Assembly (NCBI GenBank): GCA_027943335.1
Contig: BSBK01001163.1
Span: 134,001 to 198,000 of the forward strand
Source of the DNA: Chamaecyparis obtusa
Taxonomy: Eukaryota > Streptophyta > Pinopsida > Cupressales > Cupressaceae
Reading direction: 5' to 3'
DNA length: 64,000 nt
The position numbers and the translations under genes were made by a program. Below are positions 57,099-64,000 of this stretch, one piece after another; the stretch's first letter is position 1; every line of letters starts with the position of its first letter. The notes beneath the pieces are model-generated. The model saw only the letters and a list, made by a program, of their open reading frames with translations. It was not told where the DNA came from and ran no database searches.

Positions 57099-57310
57099 TG
57101 AAGGGAACCAAAGGTGCTTGTTTACCAAGTTTTCACCCTTTGGATGGATCAAGCTCTTTTTTTTTCTTTTTTTTTTCTACCAAGGTGCCTATTTACTAGG
57201 TTTTCACCAGGGCACTTTCTTCTTTTTCACTTTTTTTGTATTTTTTGTATTTTCTTTTTCTTTTTTTATCATCAAGGCACCTATTTACTAGGTTTTCACC
57301 AAGACAACAT
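57099..57310 (-). repeat. Three diverged repeat units with poly-T spacers downstream of integrase
   Basis: A word series CAAGGTGCCTATTTACTAGG then TTTTCACC occurs near 57108, 57180 and 57273, separated by pyrimidine-rich runs (57148-57178 and 57220-57270). On the sense strand this reads as repeats with A/G-rich spacers. Confidence 0.75.
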
Positions 57311-57470
57311 CATTTTGGATGTTTTTCCTTTCTTCATGCTCAATTTTCTCAATGTTTTTATCCTTTTATGGTTTTCAAATGTTTTTGGTGTTTTCAAGAT
57401 CTCTTTTGAACTATGTACAATAAAATAGGATGCTCTCTCATCTGATACTCTTTATACTCTTTCATCTACC
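57311..57470. other. Short non-coding region downstream of integrase
   Basis: Lies between the repeat units and the end of the pol frame. Nothing recognised. Confidence 0.5.
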
Positions 57471-58560
57471 TCATGTATAGAACCTTTTAAGGTGAATACT
57501 ATTAATAGGTTCTTGAAGTTCCTCTCCATCACAATTTGATAATTTATAGGTTCCTGTGCCAAATGAAGATATTATGATAAATGGGCCTAGCCAATTAGCC
57601 TCCCATTTGCCTTTCTTTTCCCTCTCAACCTGATTCTTTGGATTCTCTCTCAACACCAAGTCTCCTACCTGAAAAACTCTCAGTTTGATATGTTTATTAT
57701 AGTTCCTTGAGATTCTATTTTGGTACACTTTCAGGTGCTCATAAGCTTGTGTTTGATGTTCTTTAAGTAACTCCAATTGTTGAAGTCTAGCAACCCTATA
57801 GTCTTCATTTGTGATCAATCCTTATAATGACACTCGTAAAGATGAGATTTCAACCTCTAATGGTAGAACTGCTTCAGTCCCATAGACTAGTGAGAATGGC
57901 ATGGCCCCGGTGGGTGTTCTTATGCTAGTTCTAGAGGCCCATAATGATAGATTAATTTGCATATGCCAATCCCTTCTTGATTTGTTGACCGACCTTTCCA
58001 AGATCTTCAATATATTCTTATTTGCGGCTTTGGCTTGCCCATTTCCCTGAGGGTAATAAATTGATGATGAATGGTGAGTGATATGAAATGTAGCACATAG
58101 TTCATCAACATCTTTATTCTTGAATTATTTTCCATTATCTCTTATTATGCCATGAGGAATACCATATCGGCAAATGATATGATTCAAGATAAACATGGAA
58201 ATTTTCTTTCCTGTTGCCATTATCAATGGAACCCCTTCAACCCACTTGGTGAAATATTCTATTGCGGTTATGATATGTTTGTGCCCATTTGAAGAAGGTG
58301 GATTTATGACACCAATTAAATCAAACCCCCATTGATAGAAAGGCCATGGTGTGACAAATGGATGTAATGCTTGTGCCGGTGCATGTATCATATCACCATG
58401 ATATTGGCATTTGCTGCATATCTTCACAAAGTAGCAAACATCCTTTTTCAATGTCTTCCAAAAATACCCTAAGCGAAGGATTTTCTTAGCTAGATTTAAC
58501 CCGCTTGAGTGCGACCCACAAATGCCTTTGTGAACCTCTCATAAAGCTAACTTAGACTCT
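57471..58560 (-). pseudogene. Element H integrase (broken)
   Basis: Pieces 58125-58451, 57822-58010 and 57471-57818 share the gag-pol frame. The zinc region shows VHKGICGSH and CSKCQ (about 58390-58535). The core shows GFDLIGVINPP. The first catalytic Asp is changed to Glu (IEYFTKW), the second is present in RDNGK, and the third, expected as Glu in GQAEAANK, is Lys. The C-terminal part has NYNKHIKLRVFQVGDLVL and a WLGPFII block, as in gypsy integrases without a chromodomain. Three stops stand at Gln- or Arg-like positions. Confidence 0.92.
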
Positions 58561-58865
58561 TCTTCCTCTAAACACCTAAGTAACATCCCGTCTAGACCCT
58601 TACAATACAATGTTTCAGAAAGGATTAAGTAACAAGAGGCTTGGTGTATGAAATTGCATTTTTGAGCATGGGTTTGGTCTAAGGGTAGCACTTGGTCTTT
58701 AAGGTAGGTATATATAGGTCCATACCAAGGGGAGTCATGTCCATGTAAGAGGGAAACAATTTGGGTTTTGGGGAGGTCAAATGTCAGTTTTACCAACTCT
58801 TCCACCAAGAACTCATACTTCTCATTTTGATCTGGTTTTTGTAACAAAGAGGCCAAGGTAGCCAT
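58539..58865 (-). pseudogene. Element H linker between archaeal-type RNase H and integrase
   Basis: A 108-codon piece that begins in VADAMATLAS, the tail of the RNase H, then runs into a spacer with no known domain. It ends at a TGA where Arg is expected, close to the integrase zinc site. It is in frame with both neighbours. Confidence 0.75.
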
Positions 58866-58898
58866 GGCATCAGCTACTCTATTTTTCTCTCTAGGAAT

Positions 58899-59807
58899 CT
58901 ATTCAAAGGTGATCAAAGAAAAGTATTTCTTCCATCCATCAATCATAGTCTTATAAGGCATCAACTTTTCATCCTTAGTGTTATATTCATTGTTGACTTG
59001 ATTAATGATGAGTTGAGAATCTCCATAAATTTGTAGCTCTTTTATATTCCATTCTAAGGCCATTTTGATGCCTATGACTAGTGCTTCATATTCTGCTATA
59101 TTATTTGTACATGGAAACATAAGCTTGTAGGATTTGGGAATGGTGTAACCTTGAGGAGTTACCAATAATATGCCAGCCTTGAAACCTCCTTGAGTATAGG
59201 ATCCATCAAAGCATAACTTCCACATTTTTGCCTCTATGTTGATAATGGCAGAATCCAGAAATTCCACTTGAATAGTTTGTATAGAAGTCATGGGATTTTT
59301 AGCTAAATGATCTGCTATCACTTGTCCTTTGATTGCCTTTCTATCAACATATTCGATGGAGAATTCACTCAATATCATCACCCATTTAGCTATTCTACCT
59401 GTTAAGGCTGTTTTACTTAACAAATATTTGAGAGGGTCTATCTTAGCAATCAACTTGACCTTATGCATCAACATATAATGTCTCAATTTTTGAGATGCAA
59501 ACACCACTTCTAGACAAGCTCTTTCCATAAATGTGTAATTAAGCTCATATTTTATCAACGTTCTACTCAAATAGTAGATAGCTCTTTCCTTTCCTTGTTC
59601 ATCCTCTTGCACCAAAAGTACCCCTAAGGATCTTTCTGTAGCAGATATGTAGAGAATTAATGCTTTTCCCTTGATTGGTGAAAGGAGAATGGGTGGATTT
59701 ATCAAATAAGTCTTCAACAATGTGAAAGCTTGATCACATTTGGCATCCCATATAAATATAGTATCCTTATGTAGCAACCTGGTGAAAGAATGACATTTTT
59801 CAGCCAA
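58899..59807 (-). pseudogene. Element H dual RNase H: gypsy type plus archaeal type
   Basis: The 302-codon piece first shows the gypsy RNase H (LILYISATERSLGVLLVQ, YYLSRTL, ERACLEVVFASQKLRHYM, ADHLAKNP). Its first catalytic position reads YISATE instead of YxDAS-like. From about residue 212 a second RNase H begins: MWKLCFDGSYTQGG, NNIAEYEALVIGIKMAL, IYGDSQLIINQVN. Its catalytic Asp, Glu and Asp are in place. RNase H removes RNA from cDNA hybrids. This pair in this order marks the Tat/Ogre group. Confidence 0.94.
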
Positions 59808-59822
59808 TTGGGAGATAAAACT

Positions 59823-62219
59823 TCATATGGATTGGATTTTACCTTGCAAGGATCTCATTTGGCTGATATTCTTAGGTATTTCCATGTCCATTATAGCTTG
59901 TACTTTCTTAGGATCCACTTCAATCCCTTTGGCAGAAACTATATAACCTAGTAACTTTTCAGATTGGACTCCGAAGGCACATTTCTTTGGGTTTAATCTC
60001 ACCTTGAATTGCTCCAACCTAAAAAATATCTTTTTCAAAATGTGGAGGTGTTCTTCTCTTTTGTGGGATTTTGCCAATATATCATCCACATAGTCTTCTA
60101 AAAATGTGTGCATCATGTCATGGAAGATAGTTTTCATGGCTCTTTGATATGTGGCTCCAGCATTTTTAAGATTGAAGGGCATGACATTCCAACAAAAAGT
60201 ACCCCAAGGGCAAGTGAATACTATCTTTTCTTGGTCTTTGGGTTCAATTTTGATCTGATTATACCCGCTAAAGCCATCCATTAATGAGTACATTGAGTGT
60301 CCTGCTATCAAATCCACTATGGCATCTATGCTTAGAAGTGGGAAATCATCTTTGGGGCAAGAAAGATTTAGATCTCTAAAATCCATACACACATGAATGG
60401 ATTTATCATGCTTTGTGATTGGTACAATGTTGGAGATCCATTCGACATATGCTATTGCTCTTATGAACCCTACTTTCAACAATTTTTCCAATTCTACCTT
60501 GACCAAAAGAGCTATGTGGGGGTGCATTTTTCTCAACTTTTGCTTAATGGGTTTAACCCCTGGTTCAACATTCAGATGATGCATTATAAAGTCAGGATCT
60601 AATCTAGGCATGTCATCATATGACCATGCAAAGTTTACTTGTTGTTCTTGGAAGAATTTTATGAAGTTTTCTCTTTCTAGAGGTGTGAGTGATGCTGCCA
60701 AGTGTATGAACTTTGGATCTAATTCTGTCCCAATATTGACCTTTTCCGTTGGCTCTATGAGTATAGGTGACCTTTCCTCTTCATGTTTAGGAAAAGTGTC
60801 CAATCTCTCTTCTTTTGGTGCCACAATTGCATTTTCACCAAAAGAAACATCTTTTAATTTTATTTTTTTTGGTTCTAATGGTGCCACAGTTGGGTTTTCA
60901 CCAATAGAACTTTTCATTTTTTTACTATTTTTTTTTTTCTTTTGACTAAGAGATTGAACCCCTGCTTCTATCATTATGTCCATATTGAATTCATTGGTGG
61001 AAGAGGGTTCAACCGCATTAAGGTAGTGATTCATCGCTTGGTCATTGGAAAAGTAAAGTAGGTCATTTGGTTCGGTTTGGTCCCAATCAATGAGGTGCAG
61101 ATTTATCAAAAGTAAGGGGTCATTGGATAAAATGTCATCAATAGGTGTTATGGACATGACTTTTTTTGAGGGTTCATACATTGTATCATTTAGATCTATG
61201 ACATGCGCTTCCTCAAGATGATCCATGGAAGAAGGGTCAAAGTCCCCTTCACTCGAGTCCTCATCAACCTCTATGGGAAACAACATGGGAAAAGCCACAA
61301 GTGGGTTAAAATTAACGTTTGATTCTCCCTCCTCTGAAGGTATCCAAAATGTTTCTATCCATGCTCCATTGGTAGGTACTTGCTCAATATTAGGCCTTTG
61401 AATAGGAGGTTCTTCACTAATTTGAGCTTCTTGCCTTGGAATTTTTGCATAAGTATGTATAGCAATCACTTCCTTGTCCTGACATGATTCATCTGATAAA
61501 GTATCCCATTCATAATCTCGAGAATCATCACTATCTCCTTCAGATTCTAAGGCATTTATTTGAGGATAAAAATCTTGCATTGGGCTTGAACTTTCTCCTT
61601 TGCATTGAAAACCTACTCTAGATTTTTCATGATTTGCCCTCCAAATAGGTTCTATAGGTTCCAATAATCCCCTATTTCTTTGGCCTAAGGGTCCTCTTCC
61701 CTTGTATCCCATCTTTTGCATTATATCAAAGCCTTTTCCATATTGCTTAGTTTGTATCTTTACATGCTGAATTCTTTCCATGGGAGTGTTGGAAGTATCT
61801 TCCTCATCATGGTAAAGCCATTGAAGGATGTCATCTTCTTCCTTATCCCATGCTGCTTTGTTATCTTCCCTTACAAAATAGGAATTATACTTATGTTCTT
61901 TTGATGGTTTACCATGTGATTTTGGAGATGTGGGCATGTCAAATAGAGAAATAGAATATTCCCCTATCCCTTTTGAACTAATCTTGCATTGTTTTTCAAA
62001 GTTGTTCATCATTTCACTCATGTGTTGGTAATGATCTTTCTTGGCTTTTTCCTTTTCTTCTTTGGTAGGTTTATAGATTACTGTTTCCAATTTAGGTGCT
62101 ATGTATGAACTTTCCATTGCATTTTGGCCCTCATAGCTCACTTTTTCCTTTCCCTTAGTTGATGTCACTGAGCTAGTTTGAGGAGGGTGTGGAGTAACAT
62201 TTATTGTTAGTTCCTTCAT
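59823..62219 (-). pseudogene. Element H G-patch region and reverse transcriptase
   Basis: A 798-codon open piece. Residues about 160-190 form a G-patch (GFDIMQKMGYKGRGPLG ... GLLEP), an RNA-binding motif known from some retroviruses and plant gypsy elements. A long acidic, low-complexity linker follows to about residue 510. The RT fills about residues 545-798, with VPITKHDKSIHVCMDFRDLN, MDGFSGYNQIKI, a MPFNLKNAGATYQ block and the catalytic YVDD. The piece ends at a TGA (59823-59825) where Arg is expected, directly before the RNase H piece in the same frame. The RT itself looks nearly intact. Confidence 0.93.
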
Positions 62220-62309
62220 TTTAACATCTTCAACTGTGGTTTCTTGAATAATTCCTTCCCCGTTATGTGGAATGTATAACTCATGAGGAGGTTTGAGTGT
62301 ATTGCAATA

Positions 62310-62909
62310 TCAGAATGGGTTAGAGTCTCCTCCAACTGTGATTTCTTCACCCATGTACTGAAATTTTATGCATTGGTGGTACATGGATGGGATTGCTTGC
62401 ATCTCATGAATCCATGGTCTACCCAACAAAATATTATAAGTTAATTTCATGTCCAGCACTTGGCAATTGGTGTCCTTCTTGACAGGTCCCACTTGGATGG
62501 GTAATACAATCATGCCCTTAGAAGCTCTTTCAGCTTCATCATAAGCTTTAATGGTGATTTTCTTTGTAGGGTCAATGCAAGACTCAGATAGACCTAAGGA
62601 TTTGACAAGACTTAATGTGAAAATGTTGAGACTAGCCCCTCCATCAATGAGAGCTCTTTTGACTTTATGCCTTTTGATTAAGACCTCTATATGCAATGGT
62701 AGATTTTGAGGATGGGTTATAGACATGTCATCTAGATCAGAAAATGAAAGACAATGAGGTGCTACAAGATGACCTACCATATGTTGAAACCTTTCTGTCT
62801 CTAAGTTAGTAGGAACATGTGTCTCTCCTAGAGCTTTTTCCAAAATCTCCTTATGGTTTGGTGACAACTTCAATAATTCTAAGATAGAGATTTGTGCTGG
62901 AGTATGTTA
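62310..62909 (-). pseudogene. Element H aspartic protease
   Basis: The open piece 62310-62873 (187 codons) contains the active site ALIDGGASLNIF near residue 75, then a flap region and the LLGRPWIHEMQAIPS block. This is a retroelement aspartic protease with DGGA in place of DSGA or DTGA. It is bounded by a TGA at 62310-62312 (Arg-like) and a TAA at 62907-62909 (Gln-like). The frame is shared with gag and RT. Confidence 0.92.
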
Positions 62910-62951
62910 CAATTGATCAACCAAACTATAAGGCCTTGCTACTGTAGAAGA

Positions 62952-64000
62952 CTATTTGACTACAATATTGGATGGTGGGATGTTAGTGCTTTTAGGAGCT
63001 ATCCCTTGTAAGGTTATTCTAGAATTTTTCCCTCTTGTAATGACATTTGATGCTTCCTTTCGAGGTTGTTCATTAACTATTATAGCATTAACAATGTGAT
63101 CATAAGGTGGTGCAAAGTTGAGATTATTGGCGCTTTGCTTCTTGTTATTTGATGACTCTCCCTTATCATGTTTGTAAAAGGGTTGTTTGAATGCCATATG
63201 ATCTTCATTATTGGGAGGTCCATCAACGGTGATCGTGCGGTTATCAATTAAATCTTGCACTACATTTTTTAATTGCAGACATTCATTTGTTGTGTGTCCT
63301 CAAATTCTGTGATACTCACAATGGGTATTGGCACTCCACCAACTAGGCTTATCATTTGGCTTGTAAGGCTGAATTTTGGGTAGAGTAATGACATTATTAG
63401 CCAGGAGAACCTTTAATGCCTTTTCAAGGGGTTCACCCAAGGGTGTGAAGTTCCTTGTGGGGGTTGGCCTCAAGTGTTTATCAAATTTAGTATTCCTTGA
63501 ATTATCTCCTTGATTTCCATTGTTGGTGTGATTGTTGTTGAATGGTGCATTAGAGCTCTGATTGGTATTGTTCACTTGATTAGGTGTCCTTGTAAGAGAA
63601 AAGGGGACCACCTTCAAGTTACTAGATTCAACTACTCCATCATTCACAATTCCTTTATTTTTATTGTTATAACGACTGTTACTATTAAACCAATGATTCT
63701 TCTGATTATTTCCATTGCTACCATTGTTGCCACTATTGGGGTTGTTCTTATTATCTTTGTACAGTTTGAGTTCTCCACTTTTGACCAACACTTCCTCCAT
63801 GGTTACTCCATTTTCAATTAGATCTTGGAAGGTCTTTGGACATTGCATTCATAAGCGGTAGTTTAACTCATTACTCAAACTATTTATGAAGATATCCATC
63901 TTCTCTTTTCAAGCACACTTCTAGGATATCTTGCAAAAACTATCCTCCACCTTTGTAGAAACATGAGGAAGGCCTCTCCATCTTTTTGTTTTGTGTTGCA
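62952..64000 (-). pseudogene. Element H gag, C-terminal part (continues beyond window)
   Basis: Pieces 62952-63260 and 63300-63848 share the pol frame and read as gag on toward the right edge. The region is Asn-rich (about 63470-63770). A CHHC knuckle of CX2HX4HX4C spacing (CEYHR ... GHTTNEC) spans the TGA at 63300-63302. Stops at 63849-63851, 63300-63302 and 62952-62954 stand at Arg- or Gln-like positions. Beyond the knuckle is a linker to the protease. Gag packages element RNA. Confidence 0.88.

Larger units (their letters stand above)
51561..64000 (-). mobile_element. Element H: Tat/Ogre-like Ty3/gypsy element with antisense PMD gene (runs off right edge)
   Basis: On the minus strand the order is gag, protease, G-patch, RT, RNase H, archaeal-type RNase H, integrase, then a long 3' region with an antisense PMD pseudogene and the 3' LTR. 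The second RNase H after the first is the hallmark of the Tat/Ogre group. All gag-pol pieces lie in one frame with ten in-frame stops and no frameshift. The 5' LTR and the gag start are beyond 64000. Confidence 0.92.

Noticed and set aside
57114..57428. Phe/Leu-rich frame that looks like a membrane protein
   Set aside because: Produced by poly-T/C runs between repeat units; no support from composition or family.
1..64000. Host gene, organelle insert, rRNA or bacterial defence system
   Set aside because: Both strands were read for such content and none was recognised; long frames with a recognisable domain belong to LTR elements.

Overview
This window looks like a stretch of a large plant genome, and no intact host gene was found in it. 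It is AT-rich by eye and is filled with nested LTR retrotransposons of the Ty3/gypsy and Ty1/copia types, with tRNA-iMet and other primer-binding sites, a chromodomain integrase, dual RNase H pol genes and an antisense plant mobile domain (PMD) gene. Very long LTRs, deep nesting and advanced decay suggest a seed plant with a repeat-rich genome. A gymnosperm is my guess, from style only.

Left part (1-31568). Element A is a minus-strand Ty3/gypsy element with LTRs of about 4.3 kb. Its 3' LTR runs off the left edge and ends at 3950. Its 5' LTR starts near 10392 and ends at 22602, and is split by element B. B is a complete plus-strand Ty1/copia element (12934-20814, target-site duplication GGTTT). 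A itself sits inside the gag of an older minus-strand gypsy element, C (gag 22603-23745, PBS 23770-23781). The 5' LTR of C is in turn split by element D (23894-30255, duplication ATAAG), a plus-strand chromovirus with two 857-bp LTRs. D is the youngest insertion.

Middle part (31569-39170). This is repeat-derived or anonymous AT-rich DNA. It holds a polypurine-tract-like boundary near 33450, a strongly diverged tandem repeat of about 195 bp near 34.2-34.9 kb, one exon-like acidic reading frame at 35173-35309, and a tRNA-like (SINE-like) patch at 38.1 kb.

Right-middle part (39171-51250). Two members of one LTR family, E, lie in opposite orientations. E1 (minus, 39447-49067, duplication GTTGT) is inserted into the 3' internal region of E2 (plus). 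E1 lacks reverse transcriptase but carries a 321-codon frame with two predicted membrane helices, a G-patch-like motif and a CX2HX4HX4C knuckle. Element F, an internally deleted minus-strand copia element (41727-45582, duplication AGAAG), sits in E1.

Right part (about 51561-64000). Element H is a minus-strand Tat/Ogre-like gypsy element that runs off the right edge. Its gag, protease, G-patch, RT, RNase H, archaeal-type RNase H and integrase lie in one frame. Between integrase and the 3' LTR is a plus-strand (antisense) PMD pseudogene, preceded by an array of short GTCACCTAGG-like motifs.

Across the elements, most nonsense codons are those that C-to-T or G-to-A changes produce (CGA to TGA, CAG to TAG, CAA to TAA, TGG to TAG). 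Frameshifts are rare. This points to decay by deamination of methylated cytosine in silenced elements.
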